A stretch of DNA of 64,000 nt from Paramacrobiotus metropolitanus. Its lineage: Eukaryota > Tardigrada > Eutardigrada > Parachela > Macrobiotidae. Below are positions 47,673-59,840 of the stretch, in pieces. Each line of letters begins with the position of its first letter. The first letter of the stretch is position 1. The notes beneath the pieces were generated by a model. It had not been told where the DNA came from and searched no databases. It was given only the letters and a program-made list of their open reading frames with translations. Where the stretch lies: NCBI RefSeq assembly GCF_019649055.1, contig NW_026570257.1, forward strand, positions 124,001-188,000, in the 5' to 3' direction. Position numbers and translations under genes: made by a program.

Positions 47673-48335
47673 TTCCGATAACGGAGACCTGATTTATACA
47701 ATGAACCCCTAATGAGGAACCGCTGGAAACCACGCATCTTTAAAACCAGAGATTAGACCCATTTCCGGTTATTGAAGAGAACAGTATTTGTTAGGGGAGG
47801 CAACATTCAGACTATTTCCCTGGAGCATTGGATTCTGCCATGACTTCAACATTTTCTGTAAACTTTCCTTTGCATCAGCTTATATTCCACTGCAGCTATC
47901 GTACTTACAATTAATTATAAGCATTATAATTAAGTGCTGCATGGCCACAGAACTAAGCGCTATACGTACAGGACGTACAGAACTATGTGCTATAGTAAGT
48001 CGACGCAGTTGCCTTGGTTTGTACACTAGAAGTCGGAAGAGGATCGAACCGGTCAAAGCTGAATAACGATGGGAGTGACCAACTTAAGCTCCTCTCTGCA
48101 ACTTGCGTTATGTGCATGCCATGGTTACAGCCTAATACGAGTACAAACTGCGCATCCGGTAACAAAGAAGGTACGGTAGCAAGCGCTAACTGGGCGGTAA
48201 AGTCAATTTTATTAAATATGAATTTCTTTAAAGGCTCTAAAATCTAGTGTCCTATTATAAAGAAACTGTTTGTTGTCTGCCTCAGCTACTAAACGTATAA
48301 GCCGGTTTCCTTTGCCATCACTTCAAGAAGACACG
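47673..48335. other. 5' flank of the F-box gene
   Basis: No independent gene is seen. A pyrimidine-rich stretch ending TGCCTCAG at 48284 could be a splice acceptor for an upstream non-coding or short coding exon of the F-box gene. Confidence 0.35.
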
Positions 48336-50799
48336 ATGACATCGTTGTACTATCGCAAGCTGTTTACAGGCGCACGCGAAATCAATTACGGGAACACAGT
48401 ACTGGTGCAGCGCGATAACGGCCAATGGTGGCTGGGATACGTACAAGACATTGACGGCGATAACTACTTCATTGACTTCGATGCCAGCACAATCAACGCC
48501 CAGTGGATCCACACTAGACATCTCTGGCCGCATCCCTTCCTCTCCTCAATGGCATCATATGAAGGCGAGTCTATCCAGGTGGCGTTAAGGCATTCCCCAG
48601 GAGCACCCATGGTTTTCCGCCCGGGCTTTGTTATCGATGAGCGGACCATTGGCCTTTTTATCTTCGTAAGTGTGGACGAGCAAAATCCTGGCGAAAACTC
48701 GACGCACATAGTACCGGCAGCGCACTGCGTCGAAAATCTACCGCCGTCTGACGATGGTGGTAGTTTCTTTGCGCGATCTACCGGTTACCTGTATAAGAAA
48801 TATGTCGTCGGGTTTCGTGAAGCGCATTTGTTGTCGGACGTGGATTTCCTGCCGTCGTTCCTAGCCCATACGTGCGACTTGTCGCTGCAACGCGGCTGTG
48901 ATGAGTGTAATACGAATTGCCGCTTTGAAAGAACGGTTTTTATGGAGAGAAGCGATTTTCTGTGGCGTGGTTTACGCCCGAAGAAATATTCGTTTGATGC
49001 GGGTTGCCGGGTGTTTGTGCGACTGGGATTCGATACGGTCACTTTCGTTTGTGCTGAAGTCTACGGTAGTGCAGCTGGTCACAACATGTTCTGGACTGAA
49101 AATTCCTTGAAAAAAGCATGTGAAAACTATCTCATTGAGAAACAACGGGGAGAATCTGTTAACATGGACACGACTCCGTGGAGCGCGCTGCAGCATGGTC
49201 AGTGTTTCAGTGCTATAGGTGGCTGACGATGTAATGATTTCCTATCGCTGCACTGCATCAGTCTGTTTTGATTCTATGATTGCATTAGATGTTACTTAGT
49301 TCCTTACTCAACATTGTTTACTTCGTTAAATATCGAACTAAACGTGTTGATCCTATTATATTGCTTCACATCTAGAATGCGTCCTTATAGCAACTTGAAC
49401 TCCGTAACGTTGAACTCAAACAAAATACTTCGCACTTGTAGAAATATAAGAATATAATGTTTTGCTAAGCTAAATATTCTGCAGATGCTGAGGATTTGTC
49501 CATCAACGAGCTACCACACCCGATCGTAACATGCATCCTGCTTTACTTGGATGTGGATTCCCAAGCGCAAGCTAGCCGGTACGTTTCAGTTGGCTCTTTT
49601 TCGTATTAATCACATCTTTTTAGGTTTGTCTAATTTGGTTGCGCCCGCATTCTAATCGGCTGCTCTGCATTGATTGTTCTAATCACCGAATACTACTAAT
49701 ACACTACAGCGAATTTGATGGTATTTTATTTTCCATTAATCAGCGTATGCGTTCTATGGAGAATGATCTCCAGGAAATACGTGACCAACCGGAACATCCT
49801 CTTCGATTTATGCGCGCACTGCGATAGGCAGCCGCGAGACGACAACTCGTCCGGGAAATATAATGAATATCTCACATACAAACTGGTCACCCTGCTGGAC
49901 AGCCTGGCTCCTGGACTAACACAGACGCTGGCGCTGAAGGAAGGCGAGAACCAGTGTCATGCTGACGCCGATCTCCAAGGACGAATGCACATAACCAAAT
50001 CCGTGCTCGCCACTAAAAATATCCGTCTGCCTTTGATTATCGTGAAGAACGGCCACGATTCCCATGGTTCGCCAGTGCCTTTCTTATGCATTTCCCGTAA
50101 TCGCGACAGCGGTATCTTGGAGTGGGAATCGCTGTCCGAGATGCAGTCCGTTTGTGAGGAACTGGTGCTGATCGACTACCATGCGGGAGAAGCAATCATG
50201 GGAACTGTGTGTGGGAGATTTTATATCTCGATACAGCATCAGCTTTGCCGAAGTCGGAGACAAAGTTTATGCGAAGCCTTGTGGCGGCCCGTTGTGATAT
50301 CATTATTCCGCTGATGCGCTTTCGCTTCACGGAGACGGCCGCTGAGCAGTGTCGAATGTTTTTGGCAGCAGCAGATGCCAACTGTCCGGCCGTTAGCCCG
50401 CGCGCACTTGAAAAGGTCATGGCGATGCATTCACGTTGGGTGCAGACGTTGACGTATCCCATTAAGTGGACCGGTATTCGTGTTTTCTTACGGCTGTAAG
50501 TGTCGTCTCACTGGTAGCAGCGAGTCGGTAGTGCCCGGCTTTATTTATTTCAAAGGGATTTTATTTGCATCTTAGCAAGATTTTTCTTTTGTTAGAACCA
50601 ACAAACTTTATCCCGGTAAAATGATTTACAAATTATTAGCTGTTCATTTTGCCTTATTTTCTCTAAACTGAGCAGATTCAACAGTCTTCTGCCGGATGAT
50701 AATCCACAACGCTGGGATACTATGGACCTGCGAGAGCTGGATATTTCTACTTTGACCAGTATAACATTTGTTGCCCTTGATGGATACTTCAAAAGCTGA
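48336..50799 (+). CDS. F-box protein with N-terminal Tudor/SH3-like segment; frame broken at a TG repeat
   Basis: Exons 48336-49218, 49485-49578, 49744-50495 and 50676-50799 join in consistent phase. Residues about 10-60 (NTVLVQRDNGQWWLGYVQDI, DNYFIDFDAS, QWIH, LWPHPF) look like a small barrel of Tudor/SH3/chromo-barrel type. The F-box (about 300-335) is split by an intron: INELPHPIVTCILLYLDVDS then ASRVCVLWRMI. F-box proteins are SCF ubiquitin-ligase adaptors. The long C-terminal part has no repeat (WD, LRR, Kelch) I can recognise. At 50206-50213 a TG run has four units; three would keep the frame through VWEILYLDTASALP and on to a 616-residue end, while as read the frame stops at 50314. An upstream in-frame ATG at 48270 is possible, but the region before 48336 looks like UTR. 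I know no orthologue by name. Confidence 0.7.
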
Positions 50800-51355
50800 A
50801 GAACACCTTGACGCCTGCGCTTTGTTATGCGTAAAGTACAGGTTTCTTCTCGCTTTAATTTGCTTTCGTTTTGTTAGCACTACAGATTTTTTTTAAAAAT
50901 AGTATTTTATGTGAGATCGTTAACAACGGCGCATAAGACGATGAATGTTGATTACGGCTTTGTATTCTTTATTTCTGTTTCATTTGTCTGTATACTTGGA
51001 TTTTGGATTTGCTTAGCGTTGTCAATTAAGTAAACACAAAGTAGTACAGGGGGTTTTAGTTGTGATAATGCATACTCCAAGCGCTCGCATACATGAGAAA
51101 CCAAAATACTTATTCATGCACTGACAACACTATGCTAAGGAACACAAACTAGGTACAACAATTCTTAAATGAAAGGAAGAAAAACAAAATATTTTACGCA
51201 GACGGATGCGGTTCAATTCACGTTTCCGAGTGGAGGAAATCCAGCGTCAACAGCGGCAGAGACTCGAAGGTTAATTTTAAGATTAATCCAGCGTCTGCGC
51301 AGCGGTCTCCTGTAAACACCGTCAATCCGGCGCTTGCACCCGTGCATGCGCGCTA
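50800..51355. other. Tail-to-tail spacer between the F-box gene and K1
   Basis: The two 3' UTRs must lie here. No exon or repeat recognised. The minus-strand open frame at 51213-51473 is a shadow of K1's last exon. Confidence 0.4.
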
Positions 51356-52954
51356 TCACCAAGGTCCTGATGATCGGCCGGTTCCGAACAGGAACTTGAG
51401 AATAAGCACACAAACGACTAGAAAAAGTAATACCATTGCTATTACACGTTTGGCTTTTTGGCGCAAGGAACAAGGAGGAGACGGAGTCGTCAAGCCCAGT
51501 GTTTGCGGTCTCACTTCCGTGTTCTTGCGCAGCATTTCCATTACAGCCACAACGCTGATCCTGGCCTTACTGTCGTAACACAAACAACGGCGAGCACATT
51601 CTCCCAACGGAAACGGTGCCGCAAAGGGCACTTCGGGCATATAACCAGCCGCGACCATGACCGCATAGTGGCGCTCCTCAACATTATCTCCCCGCTTCCG
51701 ATCGTGCGCTAGCTCTCCGTTGCACAGCCATACATGATCGGTGCCCATGACGCAGTTGATCATGTCCAGCATAATACATCCCAGACTCCAGATATCGGTT
51801 TTTCTGCAGATTTTGGCGTTGAAAATACCTGCCGTCGAGCAGCCGAGCATCTCTGGTGACATGTAACGGAAACTGCCCTGAGGGTAATTAGCATCAAGAT
51901 CCGCTGTAGCGATGAGGTTGTTCTTTTTCTGGACAAAATCCTCAAGGCCACCGATTACAAGTACCTCGTGGCTGTTGGCATCATCTTCGATGGTGCGGAC
52001 GAATATGTTACATGGATTTAGATTACCGTGAATAATGCCATTGGAATGCAGGAACCCCAAACCTTCGGAAATCTGAAACATGTAGTCCACAGCGGTTTTC
52101 AGGTCAAAGGGCATCTGTACCAGTCGGGTACCGTTGGCGGTGTTCCACATTTGATTCTGGTGGCAAAATCTCTGCAAGCGATGAGCCATGTTTCCTTCTA
52201 AAACATGGTAAGCAAAATTAGGATTTGCTGCACACCAGTATGCTGAAACGTAGCCAACGACAAACGACCTTGCCGCTTGCACATCAGTTGTTACTTTGTT
52301 ATACTATCACCATACTTTTCTAGTCAACCTGCGATGTACAATACTCGCATTTTAAAAGGTAAAACAGAAGTAGTCTATCAGATTCTATCATGATGCTTTT
52401 AGCTGCGGTCGGTCTGGCTTGCCTTAAACGCATCTTGGCTGCGTAAATTTGCTGTCATAAAAGTGATTTTACTGGGAGAGTAGTTACTGTAATTGTTGTT
52501 CATTCAGTGTCCTGGTTTATGTACTCTGGGAGGACAAGTCCATGATTTCCGGTAAAACAGCTACGGCCAAATATTACAGATCATCTTATCATTTAGAATA
52601 CTTACTATTATAGTAATCCATAAGCACATACACGAAAAAAGTGTCGCCGGATGTCGTGAAATCGATCATAAACTGGTGGTACTCGGTGATGTGATCGTGG
52701 CTAATCCCCAGAAGTCGCTGAAATCGACTGCGCATTCTGTTCCTGGCCGATTCGTCCGCGTAAGTGTCCTTTCTAGGTTGAACAACTTTGACGGCCACAT
52801 CGCCGTCTCCTGTGTAATTTCCGTAATCCGTGATGGTCGCTTTGCATACATAACCAAAGCTCCCTTGTCCGATCAGCTGGCCGGGATCATGGATATCGTA
52901 CAGATATCGGCAAGTCTTTCCGTAGACTTCCGGCTCAAACGTAATGGCAACCAT
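51356..52954 (-). CDS. K1: membrane-anchored pseudokinase
   Basis: Exons 52606-52954 and 51356-52197 join as A|AA to give 396 residues. The N-lobe has IGQGSFGYV (ATP loop) and VAVKV with the ATP-contacting Lys. The C-lobe has LHSNGIIHGNLNPCNIF, VLVIGGLEDFV, GSFRYMSPEM and RKTDIWSLGCIMLDMINC. Relative to active kinases HRD is HGN and DFG is GLE, so both the catalytic base and the metal-binding Asp are gone; its siblings K2 and K3 keep HGDLKPGN and DLDD. After the kinase domain comes a basic stretch (RQKAKR) and a single C-terminal helix (VIAMVLLFLVVCVLILKFLF), so the fold should face the cytosol as a tail-anchored protein. It may be a scaffold or regulator of the sibling kinases. The start Met at 52954 is supported by the similar N-termini of K2 and K3. 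Confidence 0.82.
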
Positions 52955-55796
52955 TTGAACGGATAAATGGAAAACTATGTGAGAGTGAGACGATCACGAA
53001 CGAATACGGACTATTGAGTCAGTGCTGCAGGAAGCATTATCACAAAAGCCGCAGAAACTGCGATTTATTCAAAAACACCTTTATTAAAGTACTGTAATTT
53101 GGTCAAGGTTGACATATCGGACTATTTGTTAATAAAGCATTGCGATTATTCGTACTGCTAGTAAAGTTTCCACAAAATAATCTTCTGTTCTGCTGTCAAG
53201 TGACTCATACACAAGGTGGCATCAGCTGATAATATAATTATGAACATATTAACGGTAAAGTACGCGGAAAACTGAAATGTTCACTCACGATTTCAGGAAA
53301 TTGCAATACAACTGATCCCTGATCCCCAATACACGCGTATACAATAACATTGTGCGGAATAAAATTACGGTCCTCGGCGGCTTTCCGGTAGCGGATTGTT
53401 GAACAATTCCCCTGTTTGGAAATGGGTAACGTTTCACTGGGAATTTTATGTACAATATAGCAGTGGTGGGCAGCTGCTGCAGCATACCGTAACTTGCAGA
53501 TCGTAAATGTGGTTATACCGTACTAACTGCCGGCAACATGGATGCGCAATTGATCACTGAGCCCAAATCAGGCAGCTATCATGCAGCTATCATGCTGTCA
53601 AACTCTCCCGAACGCAGCAACCATTAAACACGCAACGGTGAGTGCGCTAGCTACGAGTACAGTATTGTAACAACTTTGCATACTTGCACATACAATACAC
53701 ATGTACTAACACATGTACATGTACATGTACTTGTACTCTCAGCAGTGCTCGTACAATATTGTAATGCACTAATTATTTTTATTCTTCATGCAGGCTAAAA
53801 AGCCGCGTAAAGCAGCACTTTATGCAGCAAAAGTGCATGCAGATCTTAAACTACAGTAAAATACACCAGTACATTGATGTACATGCAAAAGTAAAATATC
53901 TATACATTCTTACAATCTTACCGTCGCAAGGCGTAATTCCGTGGGTTATTATGGAAAAATCAACGCGTGGTCGGTTTAAGTTCAGCATAGTCTTGAAATG
54001 AGTCTTATTTTCCATAGGTATGTATTTACGCTGAATTTTAATTGTCTCTAGAACTGCCAGGTTTGAAAACTCTCTTGGTCGTTTTAAGTATAGGAAAGCC
54101 TGAATCTCCATGGATTAATAAGATTATAGAATACGTGGTCATCTAGAAATTTCGTAAGGACCATGGCAAGAAGTGAGCGACAAAAAAATTTACGGCACCT
54201 TACATTTAACATACTTAGAATGTCAACGACCGTGGGAAACGGGTGAGATTTTTATCTTAAGTTATCTTCCTGAGATTTCGGGACGATTCCAGACAAAGTA
54301 TTATTTTACTTAAGTGCTTACAGTACGTACTCGAGAAGCCTGACAACAACATTGCGAAGAACTCTGTAATTTAATTAAGTATGACATTTAACGTAAGGAC
54401 AACTTTAGCCATGGATCTGGGACAATATGCATTAATATATATAGTTTGTACTGTACGTCGAGTGTACGCTATTTGATTTTTGCGATAGGATAATAATTAG
54501 TGAGTGACTGTCCGTGAGCAAAATCTGTAGGTGAGTGAGTCACCGAGCTACCACGACTCATGAACAAAATCTCTAGATGAGGGAGGGAATTAGCTACCAC
54601 CACTGTCCTGTGAGCAAAATCTGTAGGTGAGTGAGTGGCCGAGCTACCACCACTGTCCGCTACCACGACTACTGTCGTTAGCACTACTGTCGTATCTCGT
54701 TACAGTCCATAAATTCAAGCCTAACCTTTCCAATACACATTTGCCGAGCGCGGAGCGCGAGGCTTACCTTGTAATTAATGTGATTACAGTATCATAATAT
54801 GATACTGAACCATATTATGGCAATTTTGAACCATAACACGTATGTATTATGTAGTTTGACATGCACTGTTGCCACAACCATAACTATTATTAGTATCGTG
54901 TGGAAGAATGGTTGTCTTTAATTACAAGGCAGTTAAACCAAAACAACAACACAGAAACAACACGACACACAGTAGGTATGCCCGTTGCCGGGAATCAGGT
55001 CAGCAATCTCGTGAATAGACTTGTACGTCAACGAATAATGGTCATAATTCGCTTTAGGCTCGGCTTATTAATTTGTATTCTGTATTTGGGCTTGCTCAGA
55101 GTGAACCTAGTGTAGCACCCGAAGAAAAGTTATCAAAAATGTTTGTACGAGTACAAACAACCAGTATGCATGGTTGGCTAAGGGCTGGTGCTTTCACAAA
55201 CTTTCACAAATAACGAGTTTTGCTCACTGTGGTTAAATTACATTAACTGTTTGTTAAATTACATTAAATTACATTATGTAATTAATTACATTAATTACAG
55301 TTCACTGTGGTTAGTTTACATTAAATTTTGTGATTAAACAATATTACCATATGAAGGACGTTGCTATCGTTCATGACAAAGCGGCATGTAACGGAATTCG
55401 GCCGCAAATGTTCACCATTACTAGTATATTTTCGGTTGGAGGACGATGGAATTCATCAAGCAGTACGTGCAATATGTTGGCCGATTTCTAGATAACTATG
55501 CTTACTGGCGGTTTGTGGCTAGTCCGTGTATTCCTCATGATCAGTTGTACTTTGACCAGTTTTTTGCAAACTGAAACTTCTTTACCAGTTCACCAGTCTG
55601 GCTTACCGCGAATAACAAGCTCATACACTACGGAATATCATGAAAAGAAGATAAATTATTGGCAAAAAGTTTGCTAGCACTATGCAGTCGCAAACTTTGT
55701 AACAAGCCTTTTATAGCCTCTTCAGGTCAACCCTGCTACGTTAAATTTAAAGCGATAATTTACGTCTACTTCCCATAGCCTTTTTGAGATTTCTAA
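52955..55796. other. Divergent intergenic region between K1 and K2
   Basis: Contains both promoters, an ACATGTAC-type microsatellite at about 53690-53750, the short tandem repeat at 54515-54700 and AT-rich repetition at 55250-55330 (ATTACATTAA words). No other gene is visible. Confidence 0.5.
54515..54700. repeat. ~48-bp tandem repeat, three diverged units
   Basis: GTGAGCAAAATCTGTAGGTG begins units at about 54515 and 54611, with a diverged unit between (ATGAACAAAATCTCTAGATG). Each ends in GCTACCAC(C/G)ACT. Shorter CTACCACGACTACTGTCG words trail off to 54700. Confidence 0.8.
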
Positions 55797-57659
55797 ATGG
55801 ACGCTATTGCAATCGAGCCAGAAATCTATGGAAAAACCTGTCGATACCTGTACGATATGCATGATCCGCGTCAGCGTATCGGACAGGGCGGCTTTGGCTC
55901 CGTGTGCAAAGCGACTATCACGGATTACGGCAATTATGTCGGGGACGGTGTATTGGCCGTCAAGGTTATCTACCCCAGAAGGGACGCCTATGCGGACGAA
56001 GTGGCCAAAAACAAAATGCGCAGTCGATTTCAAAAGCTGCTGGAGATCAGCAACGAGCACATCGCCACGTATCAACAGGTTATTATCGATTTCACAACAT
56101 TCGGCGACACCTTTACCGTGAAATTGCTCATGGATTTCTATATAGCGGTGAGCATTTTGAATGATTTATCTTTGACTATGAATTTGGTACTCTGAATCAT
56201 GATCTGGTTCTTCAGATCTGTTTCTGTTGAACGTAGTCAAAACTTGGGTATGCTCCGTTGTTCACTGAAAAACGTTCACCTCATTAGCGCTTTAAATTTC
56301 TTGATCGATCGGGAGGACAATAATGGTATTAGGTAGTCAATAAATACCGTACGCATAATGCACGGTAATTGCTCTCAAAATAAACACGAGTACATATGAG
56401 CAAGTGAGTTCTGAGCAGAGTAAGTTGGAAAATATGTACAGTACGTTGGTCACCAATGCTGCGAAGGAAGAGATTACCGGAACTGAGATAACACCGGATC
56501 ACATATCCGTTTAGTCTAGAATAGAGACTAAAGTAGATGGTTTATCATTTTCGTATACATAAATACCAAAGAGTCAGAAAGGAAGCTAGATTAGGACACA
56601 GCTGCATAAATAGTCTCAGCAGTGCAGTTGAGCTGCCCTTAGCAAATCTGCAGCTGTACTGAAGTATGCCACGTTCATCAAAAACTGGTTAGACCATGCA
56701 GTGACAACATGGTAAACTTGTTAGCCACTACTTCCGCTTCAGTAAAAACACCCAAACTCCGAAGAGTTGCTTTAGATCTTTTAGCTTAACGAACTGTATT
56801 TATATTTTCATTTCGTAAAACCTAACCCGTTTACTGTATTTCAGAAGGCGACTTGGCTCATCGCTTGCAAACATTGCGCCACGAAAATCAGCTGTGGCAC
56901 ACCGGCACCCGACTGGTACCGATGCCCTTTGACCTGAAAACTGCGGCGGACTACGTATTTCAGATTAGCGAAGGCCTAGCGTTTCTGCATTCCATCGGCA
57001 TTATTCACGGTGATCTGAAGCCTGGAAATATATTTATCCGGACAGTAGCACAAAATACTACTAGCCGCGAAGTACTGGTCATCGGCGACCTGGATGACTT
57101 TGTCCAGATGAAGGCTAACATCACCTCAACAGGCGACTTTAGTGCTCATCACACTCCGGGCAGTCTCCGTTGCATGTCACCCGAACTGCACCGCCGATCG
57201 GCCACGGAAGTTTTCAACGATAAAACGGGACGGAAAACCGATATCTGGAGTCTGGGATGCATTATCCTGGAGATGATTAATTGCATTATGGGCACGAATC
57301 ACTTATGGTTGTGCAATAAAGCCCATCCGCCTGACCGGAAGCGGGGTGATAATATTGATGAGCGCCCTTATGCAGTCCTGATGTCGAAAGGCTATCTGCC
57401 CGAAGTACCCTTTGCTGCACCGTCCCCATTGGCGGAGTGTGCTCGCCGCTGTCTATGTGAGGACAGCAGGGTTAGGATCAGCGCTGCAGACGTGGTTCAG
57501 ATGCTGCGCAACGGCCAGGAAGAGATCGCGCAAGCTACGGAGCTAGCGGGAACGCCTTCCGGGCATCGCATAGCCGGTCGTATAATGGGAGCGATACTGA
57601 TGTTTCTGTTAGTATCGGCTCTGGTTATTATGATGTGTGTAGGGCCTGGCCGATTCTAG
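55797..57659 (+). CDS. K2: membrane-anchored divergent kinase, exons out of phase at the splice
   Basis: Exon 1 (55797-56147) has IGQGGFGSV and LAVKV. Exon 2 (56845-57659) has LHSIGIIHGDLKPGNIF, VLVIGDLDDFV, MSPEL, RKTDIWSLGCIILEMINC and the C-terminal helix MGAILMFLLVSALVIMMCV. The catalytic Asp of HGDLKPGN is kept; DFG is DLD with its Asp present. It is close to K1 over its whole length. In K1 and K3 the intron interrupts a codon after its first base, and exon 2 here starts with the matching two bases (AA GGC GAC). The only plausible donor, GCG|GTGAGC, leaves exon 1 in phase 0, so the join is off by one base. Either K2 is newly damaged, or it uses an unusual donor, or the sequence has an error. 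Unspliced, exon 1 would end at 56195 as a 132-residue N-lobe fragment. Confidence 0.7.
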
Positions 57660-59840
57660 AAGTGGGAATCTTGGTGGTAGCGAAGTAAATACGCAACATT
57701 GACAATTGATTACTACAAGATATAGCCTATATATCCTCAGGGTGTTTTCGCATTTTAATCGCTGTAATCTGAATTTCAGAAGCACAAGTTGCCCGCTTTT
57801 GTCTAAGTCAAAATACTTCTTTTTAGTGCTACAGCGCAGCCGTGTTTTGCATTAATTTATTCAGACAAAATGAATTAGGGGAAGGGTGGCCGAGCTCTGT
57901 AATCTACGAGTACGTATACTCGTACCGCTCAGTAGCCATCTGAATCCCCCGCCGTGAATTTTGTTGCTCCATTTTTTCTTCAGCGTTTTCCAACAAGAAC
58001 AATAGTCCCGAGTGGAAAAGTAAGATCCGAAAGGTTCTTGCTATCTATCTGATGCTTGCTGTTGCTATTTTGTAGCAGAAGACATTAATGCATGAGTGTG
58101 AACTCGTATTGTACGAGTACGTTGCACGATAACGTGTGTAGAGTGCGGGTCACGTTATGCTGCGGAAGTCTAGAATAGCTGGTATTCGGAATTCGGACAG
58201 TTTTTGGCAAATGCAGCGTCAGTGATTAAGGTCCGAGTAATTAAGTTTTTTTGTTGCTTGGCTTATTTTTCCTGATTTCCCGGTGGGGAGAAGTCTCTGA
58301 GAATGTGAACGTTTTCGCAGTAGCACATCCTAAGGTAGGTGTATAGTTTCACCACTGATTGTCGTTAACCAGCGACCTGTAGCTTGATTAATAATATTGT
58401 TTTACGTTCACGTCCAACGTCGCGACAAAGCTACAATAATGTGTTGTTGGGTATTTTAGCGGTGCATATAGTGCCATATACCTTTTGCTGAACTAGCAAG
58501 CAAGCAGTAAGAAAAGTAGTGACTACAGTAAGGGGCGATCCAAAAATTACATACGCAGCGAACCAGGAAGAGAGGAACAAAACGTCATGACCTGGGTGGA
58601 GTATCAGGATGGCGTCCTCATGTGGATTATCGAGTGTATAGTGCACACTGGTGATTAGTTAAGCTGTACTTACGTAACACGTTACTTTATAATCGCATTA
58701 GTTTTATACGTGAATGTTCTCACTTCTACTAAGGTAGTACTTGATAGCTTTTTGCAAAACAATCGGCCAACACATGATGCCAGTCGTATTTTCGTTTCAG
58801 TATGCATGTTTGGATGCTGCGTACTGCCTGTATGGTAGGTATACAGGGTGCTTAAAAAATCTCGGAGTTCTGTATTATAAATAACTTAATGATGCAGGTT
58901 ACAATGTACAATACACTTTGTACTGCACGCACGAACAAATTAATAGATCGGTGTACTCCGGAGTACCTTTCTTTAATGCCCGCCGTATGGTATATAAAAT
59001 TACTGCATAAATTTAATTAAAATTTTCTATACAAATTATTCCTGCCACATGAATTGAATGACCGGGCTCGGACACTGGAAAATAAGTTGCTGAGCTAACG
59101 AAATAAAGTTAACTGCCAAATTTTTACTGATGAAATTATTTTATCATTATCAGAATAAATTGGTACTGTTTTTTGTAGGAACTCATGCAGAGACGCTGCG
59201 CACTACTGCCCAATCTGCAAAAGCAACCTTGGAAAATACAAGCGACTGTGATTTTTATTGTGGGTTCTTGCCCATTTTGTTACGGAAATGGCCAGAATGG
59301 CCGTTGTTACAATGTAATGATTGCAGTCCCAGTGAGTTGATAACACTAACTGAGGTCATTTACAAAAGAGCATTATTCTAATCACTATATACGAACCAAT
59401 AACCAAACTACTGTATGTTGGTACTTCACTTGCGATTACGGTACAAATACATACTGTACTCTTGTTTAAAAGACATTTCCAAACTGTAAACTGAAACTTC
59501 CGTATTACTTAACACGACGTTTTAAACATTTTTCAAGTCACTCAAAAATCTGGCTGTTTAAATTATAACCACAGTAGCCATTGACGGCTGCAGCTATCAG
59601 CCATTATTTATTACCATAAAAACGACCACAAATAATATCGTCGTTGTTTGAGCAATCGACCACCGGCCGGTAAAAATCTTGATGAATTTTCACGGCATGT
59701 TTGATGCAGAATTGTCGATGAACTTCCTGTTGGTCGCAGTTGTTGCAGTTCCCGACTTATGCTCAACGAATTCAACAAAAGAGTAAATGAACATAAATAA
59801 AAATCATAAGGATCGTTTTGGGTTTTCTAGATCATCGCCC
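57660..59840. other. Tail-to-tail spacer between K2 and K3
   Basis: About 2.2 kb with no recognisable exon. An ORF at 59130-59381 has no family features. A tRNA-like word GGTGGCCGAGC at 57886 was examined and rejected. Confidence 0.45.

Noticed and set aside
55722-56075. 117-codon antisense frame opposite K2 exon 1, and the similar one opposite K1
   Set aside because: Both are reverse-strand shadows of the conserved kinase N-lobe; their similarity to each other only reflects K1/K2 homology.
57886-57965. tRNA-Ser/Leu-like segment starting GGTGGCCGAGC
   Set aside because: The A-box matches, but the B-box (GGTTCGAATCC) is absent, only GAATCCCCC being present, and no acceptor stem pairs. At best a remnant.
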